Source of the DNA: Pedobacter lusitanus
GTDB taxonomy: Bacteria; Bacteroidota; Bacteroidia; Sphingobacteriales; Sphingobacteriaceae
Assembly: GCF_040026395.1 (NCBI RefSeq)
Contig: NZ_CP157278.1
Coordinates: forward strand, 5,704,001 to 5,768,000
DNA length: 64,000 nt
Reading direction: 5' to 3'
Under the pieces are notes generated by a model. The model worked only from the letters and a program-made list of their open reading frames with translations. It ran no database searches and was not told where the DNA came from. Of the stretch, positions 26,115-35,623 are shown one piece after another; within the stretch, counting starts at the first letter, position 1; each line of letters begins with the position of its first letter. The position numbers and the translations under genes are program-made.

Positions 26115-27121
26115 TGGCCGCGCAAACATCATTACTTTATACCTCCGGGTTAACGATAGGTTATCAGGCAGGAAAAAACAAGGTTAAAGCTGTTGCAGGA
26201 CCTTTAAACCTGGAACTCCATGCCGGGCAGCTTGTTTGTTTATTAGGCCCGAATGGTTGCGGGAAATCTACTTTACTCAGAACTATATCTGGTTTGCAGC
26301 ATCCGCTGAATGGCGGGATTACACTGGATGGAAAAGAGCTTAAAAAACTGAAACCTGCTCAGATAGCCCGGAAAATAAGTTTAGTGCTGACTGATAATAT
26401 AAGATCCGGAAACCTGGATGTGTATTCCCTGATTTCTTTGGGACGTTACCCTTATTCAGGATGGCTGGGTATACTGACTGAAAAAGATAAAACAGCGATT
26501 GACCAGGCAATTAAAGCGACTGGTACAGAAGCTTTTCTGGGTAGAAAGATAGATAGCCTGAGCGACGGCGAATGTCAGAAAGTGATGCTGGCCAGGGCAA
26601 TGGCACAGGATACGCCGCTGATTATACTGGATGAACCCACTGCACATCTTGACCTGCCCAGCCGTATTCAACTGATGCGTTTATTACATCAGCTGGCTAA
26701 AGAAACCAATAAAGCGATTTTACTTTCCACGCATGAACTTGATCTGGCACTCCAGGTAGCCGATCAGATCTGGTTAATGAGTAATGGCGGACAGCTGGCT
26801 GCTGGTTTGCCGGAAGAACTGGTTTTAAATGGCTCATTTCAGCATGCTTTTGATAAAGACGGAATTGCGTTTGATGCCGCTACCGGGACCTTTAACATTC
26901 ATTATGAAGGTAAAAGAAGCATTAATGTAATTGGAGAGGGCGCCGCAGCTTTCTGGACAAAAAAGGCACTGGTTAGAAATGGCTTTAGTACAACTCAGGC
27001 TGAAGGAAATGTACTTACCGTTTTTGTGACCGGTAAGGAATCTGATTTGCTCTGGAAACTGGAGGAAAATAATAAAAGCTCAACTTATACTTCGCTGCGT
27101 GAATTTCTGAATGCACTATAA
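26114..27121 (+). CDS. ABC transporter ATPase (BtuD-like) with C-terminal extension
   Basis: A 335-residue ATPase. Walker A GPNGCGKST (about 45-53), signature SLSDGECQKV, Walker B LIILDEPTAHLDL and the switch His in LLSTHELDLAL are complete. The usual BtuD/FecE core is about 250 residues; the last ~85 residues here form an added domain (KRSINVIGEGAAAFWTKKAL, then NVLTVFVTGKESDL) of unknown role, possibly a nucleotide- or ligand-sensing regulatory module. It follows the permease with overlapping stop/start codons. Confidence 0.92.
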   Translation: MAAQTSLLYTSGLTIGYQAGKNKVKAVAGPLNLELHAGQLVCLLGPNGCGKSTLLRTISGLQHPLNGGITLDGKELKKLKPAQIARKISLVLTDNIRSGNLDVYSLISLGRYPYSGWLGILTEKDKTAIDQAIKATGTEAFLGRKIDSLSDGECQKVMLARAMAQDTPLIILDEPTAHLDLPSRIQLMRLLHQLAKETNKAILLSTHELDLALQVADQIWLMSNGGQLAAGLPEELVLNGSFQHAFDKDGIAFDAATGTFNIHYEGKRSINVIGEGAAAFWTKKALVRNGFSTTQAEGNVLTVFVTGKESDLLWKLEENNKSSTYTSLREFLNAL

Positions 27122-27157
27122 TGTTTTGATAGATTGTCAATTACACACCTAAATTAT

Positions 27158-29347
27158 ATGAATAAAAATTTACCATTATTATCATTAAAAAACCTGCTTA
27201 TCGGCACGGTTTTGATCAGCAGTCCTGTTTTTGCACAGGAAAAAAAAGCTGATTCTCTTAAAACCAACTCACTGGATGAAGTGGTGGTAACCTCTTTAAG
27301 GACAGAGGTTAAAAGACGTAATGTACCGCAAAGTATGACGGTCATCAATAAAGCAACCATTAACATGACTCCTGCACAGGAAGTTACTGATCTTTTAAAA
27401 AAGAATTCTTCTGTAAGTATTATTCAGTATCCTGGTTTATCGTCAGGCATAGGTATAAGAGGCTTCAGACCACAGGCAAGTGGTTTAAATCAGCGTTCAT
27501 TGTTATTGGTTGACGGCCGTCCGGCTGGTACAGTAAGTATTTCGACTATAAATCCATCTGATATTGAACGTATCGAGGTACTTAAAGGTCCGGCTTCTGC
27601 TTTATATGGCTCATCAGCTATGGGTGGAGTCGTGAACATTATCACTAAAAAATCGTCTGGTGATATTCATGGAAATGTATTTGCAGAATATGGCTCCTAT
27701 GAGACTACCAAATTAGGCGCTTCGGCAGGTGGGAATATCACTAAGAAACTGGATTTTGATTTGTCTTTCCTGAATTTTGACAGAGCAAAGAATATGAAAC
27801 TGGGTAAAGGAAATCTGTTCAGGAAGATGCTGGGTGCGAATACTGCACTTTACAATTATACAGACGGACCGGTAGAAAAGGACGATGAACGTTCTGACGG
27901 ACTGAGACGTGATTATACTAAACTGAACTATAATTCGGGGAGTCTGAGACTGGGTTATCAGCTGGATGCCAACTGGAGAATTGATGTAAGAGGAGAACGT
28001 TTTGCCGCAAAAAATGTCGAGTCACCAAGTGATATCTTTTTTGGAAACGGACAGCCCAGTACTAAAGATATTGAACGCCATAATGAAGAAGTAACCCTTT
28101 CCGGTGATCTTGCACAGCATCATTTGACCTTAAAGGGATATACTTCACAGGAGAATAATTTAAACAATTCACTGCTTGCTGTGAATGGCCTTCTGGCTCC
28201 TTATCCTTCTTATAAAAGTTCAACGAGCTGGAAAGGAATACAGGCAAAAGACGCTTATCAGTTAGGTAATCATACTCTGATTTTTGGTCTGGATTACAGT
28301 AATGCATCAACCCGCTCACAGTCCTTTAATTCTGACGGTTCTGAATCGGCTCCTTATTCTCCAAATTACAGTCTTTCTTCTGCTGCGGGTTATATTCAGG
28401 GACAATTCAATTTCCTGGATAACAGATTAGTTATTAATCCTGGTGTACGTTTGGATCTGATTACCTACAATGTAAAACAAACTCCTTTATTGCCGACCTA
28501 TGCAGGTGGAAAACAAACTAACCCTTTTTTCAGCCCGAGTTTAGCTGCTCAATACGCAATCAGTAAAGCGTTTACCGTACATGCCAGTACAGGACGTGCA
28601 TTTGTGACACCTGATGCTTATAATGTTGCAGGTTATTCCGAAAAAGTTAAAGATGGTAAAGCAAGCGTAATCCAGGGAAATGCTGATCTGAAAAATGAGA
28701 ATAGTATCTCATGGGATGCAGGTTTAAGATTCAGTAAACCTGAATGGGGGCTAACGGCTGACATTACTTATTTTAATACTTATGTAAAGGATAGAATTAC
28801 GACTAAAACCACTATTCCTGTTCCTGTGGAAACTACACCAAGTGGTTTTCCGATCAGTAGCCGTATGACTTATATCAATGCCAATAAAGCAAATATCAAT
28901 GGGTTCGAAGCTGAATTTGCCTGGGATTTTGGAAGACTGGCAGATAAAGATTATTCATTGAAAGTCTTTGCCAATGCTACCAAATCATCTAAGGCCAGAG
29001 AAGTAACTATTCTGGCTGATGGTTCTGAATCCACTAAAGATATTTACAATGTTCCAAATTTTACTTCAGGTTATGGCTTTGAGTTTAACAATCTGAAAGG
29101 ACTTGATTTAAGATTGGGTGGCAGATATGTGGGTAAACGTAAGGATACTGATTTTAATGATCCTAAATATCCGGAAATTGTTTATCCTGATTTTATGGTA
29201 GCTGATTTCGCAGCCAGCTATACCTACAAAAAAAGACACACAGTTACTTTTCTTGTAGATAATATAACCGATGAAAATTATTATGAAAAACGTGGTTTCA
29301 ACCTGGCCGGCAGAAACTTCTCGCTGAGATATAATCTCAGCTTCTAA
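27158..29347 (+). CDS. TonB-dependent receptor, probable cobalamin receptor (BtuB-like)
   Basis: About 729 residues from the ATG at 27158 (an in-frame TTG at 27134 is less likely). The signal peptide ends near SSPVFAQ. There is no carboxypeptidase-regulatory domain; a short segment with the TonB-box-like DEVVVTS precedes the plug (SVSIIQYPGLSSGIGIRGF, VLKGPASALYGSSAMGGVVNII). The barrel ends in the canonical aromatic strand GRNFSLRYNLSF. As the last gene of the riboswitch-controlled uptake operon it is the outer-membrane entry step for B12. Confidence 0.92.
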   Translation: MNKNLPLLSLKNLLIGTVLISSPVFAQEKKADSLKTNSLDEVVVTSLRTEVKRRNVPQSMTVINKATINMTPAQEVTDLLKKNSSVSIIQYPGLSSGIGIRGFRPQASGLNQRSLLLVDGRPAGTVSISTINPSDIERIEVLKGPASALYGSSAMGGVVNIITKKSSGDIHGNVFAEYGSYETTKLGASAGGNITKKLDFDLSFLNFDRAKNMKLGKGNLFRKMLGANTALYNYTDGPVEKDDERSDGLRRDYTKLNYNSGSLRLGYQLDANWRIDVRGERFAAKNVESPSDIFFGNGQPSTKDIERHNEEVTLSGDLAQHHLTLKGYTSQENNLNNSLLAVNGLLAPYPSYKSSTSWKGIQAKDAYQLGNHTLIFGLDYSNASTRSQSFNSDGSESAPYSPNYSLSSAAGYIQGQFNFLDNRLVINPGVRLDLITYNVKQTPLLPTYAGGKQTNPFFSPSLAAQYAISKAFTVHASTGRAFVTPDAYNVAGYSEKVKDGKASVIQGNADLKNENSISWDAGLRFSKPEWGLTADITYFNTYVKDRITTKTTIPVPVETTPSGFPISSRMTYINANKANINGFEAEFAWDFGRLADKDYSLKVFANATKSSKAREVTILADGSESTKDIYNVPNFTSGYGFEFNNLKGLDLRLGGRYVGKRKDTDFNDPKYPEIVYPDFMVADFAASYTYKKRHTVTFLVDNITDENYYEKRGFNLAGRNFSLRYNLSF

Positions 29348-29351
29348 AAAT

Positions 29352-29390
29352 AAAAAAGGATACTATGCCATCGCATAGTATCCTTTTTTA
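29352..29390. terminator. Terminator after B12 receptor
   Basis: A perfect 17-base stem (AAAAAAGGATACTATGC with its complement) and a four-base CATC loop, with T- and A-tracts on either side, placed between two convergent genes. Confidence 0.93.
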
Positions 29391-29391
29391 T

Positions 29392-30057
29392 TTATAAACT
29401 TTCGATCTGCTCTATGGATAGTGCAGTAAAACCAGCAATTTTAATGAAGTCGAAGTTCTCGAGTTTCATCTTTCTGGCTATTTCAACCGCAAGTTCAAGT
29501 TTTCCTTTTTCCAGTCCCTTTTCTATTCCCTTATTGGTCGCGTATTCAATAGTACTTTCATAATCCGCGCGGTCCTGTAAATGCGTTTCATATAAAAACT
29601 GCTGCTCTGCTGATAATCTTCCCATTTCTGCTATGTTAAATGTTTTTTGAAAAATGCGTTTATCCAGATAATGAGGAATCCGATCCAGACTGTGCATATG
29701 TTTCAGCATATATGTCCATTTGTCCAGCTCATTTTCTAACTCATCCTCTTTTTTGTCAAATTTAGGCAGTTCAAGAAATTTAAATCCCAGTCCATTGTGG
29801 AATTTTTTACCTGTAGTGGTATTAACCAGTAAAATACTTTGTAAATAATGATCTCCGAGACTGTTTTTCATTTTAAAATCCAGGATAGCGATCAGAAAAA
29901 CCTCTTTCAGCCTGGTTTTCCAATTGTCTTTGCCTGGTAGTTTTTGCTGGTGGATCAGCCGGCTTAAATAAAAAATGCAGCGGTCCTCAAAATTATCATG
30001 AGCTGCCCGCTGCATTTCTACTATAAATTGTTCTCCCTGGTCACCGGTACACAGCAA
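29392..30057 (-). pseudogene. Rpn-family (PD-(D/E)XK) nuclease, 5'-truncated
   Basis: A 221-residue remnant of the Rpn/PDDEXK-type family, formerly called transposase_31. It keeps GEQFIVEMQRAAHDNFEDRCIFYLSRL, with E and Q of the nuclease core, KEVFLIAILDF, the helical middle and the charged repeat-like IEKGLEKGKLELA tail. The N-terminal 60-80 residues with the first catalytic Asp are missing. Upstream in frame only about 12 more codons are open (homology seems to go on through SIDLLCTG) before a TAA, and the only start is a TTG. So it is most likely a decayed copy. It lies where the B12 locus is interrupted. Confidence 0.72.
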
Positions 30058-30131
30058 ATCAATTGATTTATGCCATCCAACTTAATCCCGTTTTTTATTT
30101 AAAAGGTAATAAATGTCATTATTGTGAATAA

Positions 30132-33100
30132 CTAGTTTAAAAATACCTGCTGAGTAACACTTGTACTCAGAGTGGCAGTTTTGATATGCACTGTTCCTGT
30201 TTTATCATTCGGATCAAAATAATAACCTGTTAAAGCCTTATCAAAGCTCTCTTTGTTTTTATAGCCTTTAACTGATTTCCCATTGACAGTAACTTTTTCA
30301 GGTGAACTGGTCTGATGGATATCAATTAAATAAACCCTGTTCATATTCCGGCCTTTAAAATCGCCTCTGGCAGCATTTATTTTAACAGTTACACCTTTAG
30401 TCGCATCAACTTCCAGCAGTGTTTTGGCGAAAGCCCCATTGCGGTGTTCACGGGTTAAACCATCATCTTCATACAGGTCAAAAGCAGACTTTTGAAAAGG
30501 ATAAATATCCAGTGTCAGGCTATCCGTTTTCTTTTCCCCATCATAATTCATCAGTGGATACATAGGAATAATAGCCCCTTGTTTCACAAACAGCGGTAGT
30601 TTTTCCAGCCCGGCTTCATAATTGTTCAGCCAGGTATTCCCCTGGTAGGTTTTACCACTCCAGTAATCAGACCAGTTACCTGCAGGCAGATAAATACTAT
30701 CTCTTTTTGCTTCGCTTTTATAAACAGGAGCGACCAGCAGAGAAGCACCGTTCATAAACTGATATTGTGTTTTTTTACCCCTGGTTACCGGATCTTCAGG
30801 GTATTCCAGTACCATTGCTCTGGAAGCAGGTACTCCGGTTTCATAAGCTTCCTCACATAAAGTATACATGTAAGGCGTCATTCTCATTTTAAGCTGCAGA
30901 TATTTTCTGTTGATAGCGGTAAAAGGTTCACCAAAATTATACGGTTGTTTATCCTTTTTAGCCCAGCCGCTCATCACCATTAATACAGGTGTAAAACACT
31001 TCCACTGCAAATCTCTGACATAAGTAGAATCGCTGCCGCCAAAAATCCCGTCTACATCTCCGGTAGCTGCATTTTGTGCCGATAAACCAGAGCCAATGAC
31101 TGTTGGAATATGGAAACGGATATACTCCCAGTTTCCTTTCTGATCACCCGACCAGACAGTAGAATAACGCTGCGTACCAGCCCAGCCCATTACGCTCCAG
31201 ATAAAACCCCTTGCATCGCTATTGTTCTCTATCCCTTCATAAGCTGCTTTACAGCCGTCCAGTGCATATTTGTAACCCGGGCCAACCCAGGCAACATCCA
31301 GTTTAGCCAGACGGGAACCTGACTGTCCAACCTCTTTAGCAATTTTATCTACGCCGTTTTCTGTCCATAATCCGGTATAGAATCCACGTTTATGTAATTC
31401 TGTAATAGTAGAATCAAGTTTGGTATAACCACATCCATAACCATCATTAGGTAAGATCCAGCCACGTGGGAAGTTATTAGCCACATATTTATCTGCAACC
31501 AGCTTAATTACATCCGGTGTGGTACCAGTACTTCCGGTTCCTTTATAATTTTTGCTCTCATTGCCTTTGGCACCACGGTTATAACAATTGGCATCTCCCA
31601 GACTTAAAGCCCAGCGCGGCATTAAAAACGGCCGTCCGGTAATCTGAGTATAACCATTCAGAATTTGTTTTAAAGATGGGCCGTAGAAATAGAAACAATC
31701 AAAACGGTTCTCATTATGAGTAAACTGAAGATTTTCCCGGAATGAATATTTACCTACATCAAAAGTGTTCCTGAAAGCACCATATCCTGCTGTAGAAAGA
31801 TAGAACGGGGCAGGATTGGCTCTTCCGCCATCGTCCCATCCATTTCCTTTTTCAATCAGAATATCTTTATCACGATGTGAAAAATAACCATTTTGCATGC
31901 CGCAGCCATAAAAATATTCGTCTGCATGACGTTTCATACTTTGTCTGGTATGTGCACCAAATGACAGCGGTTCTGATTCTTCCCAGATTGCCTTGCTATC
32001 AGTGATATCATACATCGCAAAACGCAGCGGGCTTTTGTAAACCCTGACTACACAGCTGGCACTTTTGAGCTGATAATAATCACCTTTGTCTGTTGAAGTC
32101 ACTGCGGGATTCTTCACCGCATAACTCACGACAATATCATTGGCCGCAGGATTAGTAAATTCTCCATCCGGAGTCATCCAGATTCTGAAAATATCATCAC
32201 TGTAGAAAATTACTTTGAAAGCTGACAAACCAGCAGTGATATTAAACTCATTTTTATCAGCTTTAAAAGCTGTCAGATTTCCAACTTTAGTCTCTTTAGC
32301 GTTAATTTTAACCAACAGGTTGTTATTGGATTCTTTTTCATCTGCATCATATTTCAGACGGAAGTTTAAAGCATGCATGGGTCTGTCTGTCAGATCGGTT
32401 GCCGGAAATTTTACCGTGATCTCTTCGCCCGGGGAAATCCCTTTTTTACCTGCAGGAACAACAGCTTCTATTTCTCTTTTCCCATCCAGTTTACAGTAAA
32501 CTTTAAATGCAGATCTGATGGTTTCAGTGCCACTGTTTTTCACTGTCACAGCTAAAACATCAGTTTTGGTGAAAGTGTTCTCTTCTTCATCATGGGAAGT
32601 TAAACGTCCGATAGCGAGGTCTTTTTTATAAGCTTCTGCCAGTTCAATATCGTCAATCATCCAGTACCAGCTATAATAGCCTTTCCAGTAAAAACGAAGA
32701 TATACTTTGGCCTGACCAGCTGCGGTTTTAGTAATATTCAGCTCCTGATTAATAGGCGTGAACATATCTTTCACTGCCGGTGCATTATTCATTACATTAT
32801 AGTCTGTCCACTTTACCCCATCGGTACTGACGCCTACAAATAAGCCGGCACCCGGAGCCGCAGATTCATTGTTGTATCTGAAGGTTTGCTGGAATCTTAA
32901 AATTACAGACGATTTACCAGAACAGTCAATACTTTTAGTCTGCATCCAGGTATCAGGATGCCAGTTCTTTTTTATCCAGCGCGGCTGATCTTCATCAACA
33001 AAATAACCTGCCTGAAACTGAAGATGGTATCCTCTGCTTTTTGAGGCAATAGGAGGAGCCTGCTGCTGATATTGATAAGAACCCGGATAAGGTTGATTTG

Positions 33101-33272
33101 TGACCAGCCATTCAATGTTCTGTGTGCTTTGATCTACGTTTTTCCAGCCTTCAGGTAATTTACCTGTTTTGAAATTCTCTGACCAGAATATTTTAGGGTC
33201 TGCTGCAGGTTTCTGCCCAAAAGATTTGCCTGCAAACAAGGCAGTCAGGGCGCATAAAATTAGTCTTTTCAT
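30132..33272 (-). CDS. Glycoside hydrolase family 31, large exported form
   Basis: A 1046-residue protein. The signal peptide ends near AGKSFG; residues about 25-215 resemble an adhesin-like/MAM-type jelly roll (FWSENFKTGKLPEGWKNVDQ), about 215-325 a CARDB-like domain, then the GH31 N-terminal beta-sandwich and the barrel. The nucleophile Asp lies in KLDVAWVGPG and the acid/base Asp in VWSGDQKGNW; GGSDSTYVRDLQWKCFTPVL and SLLVAPVY follow. Substrate is an alpha-glucan or related alpha-linked glycan, not determinable. It is monocistronic, and a LacI-type palindrome lies about 90 bases upstream. Together with the Rpn remnant it splits the B12 genes. Confidence 0.9.
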   Translation of the reverse strand: MKRLILCALTALFAGKSFGQKPAADPKIFWSENFKTGKLPEGWKNVDQSTQNIEWLVTNQPYPGSYQYQQQAPPIASKSRGYHLQFQAGYFVDEDQPRWIKKNWHPDTWMQTKSIDCSGKSSVILRFQQTFRYNNESAAPGAGLFVGVSTDGVKWTDYNVMNNAPAVKDMFTPINQELNITKTAAGQAKVYLRFYWKGYYSWYWMIDDIELAEAYKKDLAIGRLTSHDEEENTFTKTDVLAVTVKNSGTETIRSAFKVYCKLDGKREIEAVVPAGKKGISPGEEITVKFPATDLTDRPMHALNFRLKYDADEKESNNNLLVKINAKETKVGNLTAFKADKNEFNITAGLSAFKVIFYSDDIFRIWMTPDGEFTNPAANDIVVSYAVKNPAVTSTDKGDYYQLKSASCVVRVYKSPLRFAMYDITDSKAIWEESEPLSFGAHTRQSMKRHADEYFYGCGMQNGYFSHRDKDILIEKGNGWDDGGRANPAPFYLSTAGYGAFRNTFDVGKYSFRENLQFTHNENRFDCFYFYGPSLKQILNGYTQITGRPFLMPRWALSLGDANCYNRGAKGNESKNYKGTGSTGTTPDVIKLVADKYVANNFPRGWILPNDGYGCGYTKLDSTITELHKRGFYTGLWTENGVDKIAKEVGQSGSRLAKLDVAWVGPGYKYALDGCKAAYEGIENNSDARGFIWSVMGWAGTQRYSTVWSGDQKGNWEYIRFHIPTVIGSGLSAQNAATGDVDGIFGGSDSTYVRDLQWKCFTPVLMVMSGWAKKDKQPYNFGEPFTAINRKYLQLKMRMTPYMYTLCEEAYETGVPASRAMVLEYPEDPVTRGKKTQYQFMNGASLLVAPVYKSEAKRDSIYLPAGNWSDYWSGKTYQGNTWLNNYEAGLEKLPLFVKQGAIIPMYPLMNYDGEKKTDSLTLDIYPFQKSAFDLYEDDGLTREHRNGAFAKTLLEVDATKGVTVKINAARGDFKGRNMNRVYLIDIHQTSSPEKVTVNGKSVKGYKNKESFDKALTGYYFDPNDKTGTVHIKTATLSTSVTQQVFLN

Positions 33273-33362
33273 TTGGTTATTGCGTTCAGGATAATGAAGC
33301 TGTTTTCATAGCTTCTACAGTTACAAACCAAACTTAAACAATTGAAAAGTGAGATTTCAGCG

Positions 33363-33372
33363 CAAACGTTTG
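33363..33372. promoter_or_regulatory. LacI-type operator-like palindrome
   Basis: CAAACGTTTG is a perfect ten-base palindrome with the central CG seen in LacI/PurR-family operators. It is 91 bases upstream of the GH31 start and 95 bases before the adenosyltransferase start, so either gene could be its target. Confidence 0.35.
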
Positions 33373-33466
33373 TTCAATTTATCACAAAGATCAACTAAGC
33401 CTTCTTTTTGGTATTGTTTAGATTTTATTTGTTAAAATTGTGCTCTTGATGCATTAATCAAATCAG

Positions 33467-34060
33467 ATGAAGATATATACTAAAAAAGGGGATAAAGGAA
33501 CTACCGGATTGTTTGGCGGAAAACGTGTAGATAAAGACGATATCAGGGTAGAATGTGTAGGCACACTGGATGAAGTGAACTCTACTATCGGGATGCTGAG
33601 AGTAAAGCTGGGCACCACACATGAATGGCAGCCTAATCTGCATAAAATTCAGAAAGATCTCATGGACATGATGTCCCATCTGGCCCGTCCGTCTGATACC
33701 ACTAAAATCAATACTAATCCTATGCCTGTGGACGGACCTGAATTTTGTGAAGCATGGATTGATGAACTGGAAAATGCAATGACCCATCCTTCTGATTATT
33801 TTATCCTGCCGGGAGGAAATGAAATTTCTGCACTTTGCCATATGGTAAGAACACAGATGCGCAGAGGCGAAAGAAGACTGGTCAGTCTGCTTAAAACTGA
33901 TCAGGTTGATGATACCATTCCGGCTTATATCAATCGTTTATCTGATTTGTTTTTTACGCTTTCCAGAGCCGAAATGGATAAAGCAGGTGTGGCAGAAGAA
34001 AAATGGCAGTTGTTTTTGTATAAACGTTTCAAAAAGACAGATCCGGAGGTGAAATCTTAA
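33467..34060 (+). CDS. PduO-type cob(I)alamin adenosyltransferase
   Basis: A 197-residue ATP:corrinoid adenosyltransferase. The N-terminal ATP site MKIYTKKGDKGTTGLFGG, then VECVGTLDEVNSTIGMLR, and the later RRGERRLVSLL and YINRLSDLFFTLSR match the PduO family closely; the C-terminal stretch beyond the core is slightly longer than usual. It opens the second half of the B12 locus, two bases before cobU, and supplies the adenosylated corrinoid needed by the following enzymes. Confidence 0.95.
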   Translation: MKIYTKKGDKGTTGLFGGKRVDKDDIRVECVGTLDEVNSTIGMLRVKLGTTHEWQPNLHKIQKDLMDMMSHLARPSDTTKINTNPMPVDGPEFCEAWIDELENAMTHPSDYFILPGGNEISALCHMVRTQMRRGERRLVSLLKTDQVDDTIPAYINRLSDLFFTLSRAEMDKAGVAEEKWQLFLYKRFKKTDPEVKS

Positions 34061-34061
34061 T

Positions 34062-34568
34062 ATGCTGATTTTTGTAACAGGAGGAGTGAGAAGTGGTAAA
34101 AGCGGATATGCACAAAAACGTGTTAAGGAATTGTGTGCAGATCCGGTTTATATAGCTACAGCCAAAATCTGGGATGAGGATTTTCAGGAAAGGGTAAAAA
34201 GGCATCAGGATGACCGTGGGCCGGAATGGACAAATTTTGAAGCTTATCGTGATCTGCATCTTTTACCGCTGCAAGGTCGTTATGTGGTGATTGATTGCGT
34301 CACGCTGTGGCTCACTAATTTCTTTATGGACCGGGAAAATGATGTGGAGCTTTCACTGGCTGATTTTAAAAAAGAAATTGATCAGCTGCTCAGTGTTCCT
34401 GCTACTTTCCTTATTATTTCAAATGAATTGGGGATGGGTTTACATGCTGAAACTCCGGTAGGCCGTAAATTTGCTGACTTACAGGGCTGGGCTAATCAGT
34501 ATGTTGCCGCTAAGGCTGATGAGGCTGTACTTATGGTATCAGGGTTACCTTTGTTTTTGAAAAAATAA
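34062..34568 (+). CDS. cobU: Adenosylcobinamide kinase / guanylyltransferase
   Basis: A 168-residue bifunctional enzyme that phosphorylates adenosylcobinamide and transfers GMP to it. The P-loop GGVRSGKS (7-14), the ATAKIWDEDFQERVKRHQDDR segment with the guanylylated His, and VVIDCVTLWLTNFF are all typical. The length is near the family's lower limit but the C-terminal NELGMGLHAETPVGRKFADLQG block is intact. The start is two bases after the adenosyltransferase stop. Confidence 0.95.
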   Translation: MLIFVTGGVRSGKSGYAQKRVKELCADPVYIATAKIWDEDFQERVKRHQDDRGPEWTNFEAYRDLHLLPLQGRYVVIDCVTLWLTNFFMDRENDVELSLADFKKEIDQLLSVPATFLIISNELGMGLHAETPVGRKFADLQGWANQYVAAKADEAVLMVSGLPLFLKK

Positions 34569-34618
34569 TAATATTATCCTCTAAATTTAAACCGGCTTTT
34601 AGCTGATAAAAAGAATAT

Positions 34619-35623
34619 ATGATCACTGAAGATTTAAAGATATTAATAGATAATAAAACCAAACCTCCCGGCTCTTTGGGTATGCTGGAAGAGCTGGCTC
34701 TGCAGATTGGAGAAATATTAGGTACAACAAGTCCTGAGTTAATTCAGCCGCATCTGGTCGTTTTTGCAGCCGATCATGGGATAGCGAATGAAGGTGTAAG
34801 TGCTTTTCCGCAGGAAGTAACCCGGCAGATGGTCCTGAATTTTTTAAACGGCGGTGCAGCTATCAATGTTTTTTGCAGGCAGCATGATATCCATTTGCAG
34901 GTAGTTGATGCTGGTGTAAATTATGATTTTGAACCTGATCTGCCTTTGGGGGATGCGAAAATTGCCAAAGGTACGGCGTCATTTTTACATGGTCCGGCAA
35001 TGACAGCAGCACAGATGGAACGCTGCCTGACCAAGGGCGAAGCGGTAGTAGCTGAGATTGAAGCCAAAGGCTGCAATGTGATTGGTTTTGGAGAGATGGG
35101 AATAGGAAATACTTCAAGTGCTGCGGTATTAATGAGTTTGCTTTGCAATTTACCCATGGCAGATTGTATTGGCAGGGGAACGGGACTGAATGATCAGCAG
35201 CTGCTCAGAAAACAGGAAATACTGGAACAGGCAGTTGCAAATTACAGCGGAAGCAGGGCTGTCTCTGAGTTGATGACACATTTCGGAGGATTTGAACTGG
35301 TTGAAATGACTGGCGCAATGCTGGCCGCCGGAAAAAGAAATATGGTGATCCTGGTTGATGGATTTATTGCTACTGCAGCCTTTCTTTGTGCTCTTCAACT
35401 GGATCCGCAGCTCAAAAGTAAAGCTGTTTTCTGTCATGAGTCTGAAGAAAAAGGACACCGGTTACTGTTAACGCATTTAAAAGCAAAACCGCTGCTGGGC
35501 CTTGGTCTCAGATTGGGCGAGGGTACAGGTTGTGCATTGGCTTATCCATTATTAAAAAGTTCCGTAAATTTTCTGAATGAGATGGCTAGTTTTCAGAGTG
35601 CGGAGGTATCCGGTAAATCCTGA
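34619..35623 (+). CDS. cobT: Nicotinate-nucleotide:DMB phosphoribosyltransferase
   Basis: A 334-residue CobT making alpha-ribazole phosphate from dimethylbenzimidazole. Signatures are NKTKPPGSLGMLEELA at the N-terminus, VVFAADHGIANEGVSAFPQEVTRQM, GFGEMGIGNTSSAA and LGLRLGEGTGCALAYPLL; the catalytic Glu is in the last block region. Its TGATG end overlaps the cobS start by one base. The source of the lower base is not evident here: no bluB or bza gene was seen. Confidence 0.95.
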   Translation: MITEDLKILIDNKTKPPGSLGMLEELALQIGEILGTTSPELIQPHLVVFAADHGIANEGVSAFPQEVTRQMVLNFLNGGAAINVFCRQHDIHLQVVDAGVNYDFEPDLPLGDAKIAKGTASFLHGPAMTAAQMERCLTKGEAVVAEIEAKGCNVIGFGEMGIGNTSSAAVLMSLLCNLPMADCIGRGTGLNDQQLLRKQEILEQAVANYSGSRAVSELMTHFGGFELVEMTGAMLAAGKRNMVILVDGFIATAAFLCALQLDPQLKSKAVFCHESEEKGHRLLLTHLKAKPLLGLGLRLGEGTGCALAYPLLKSSVNFLNEMASFQSAEVSGKS

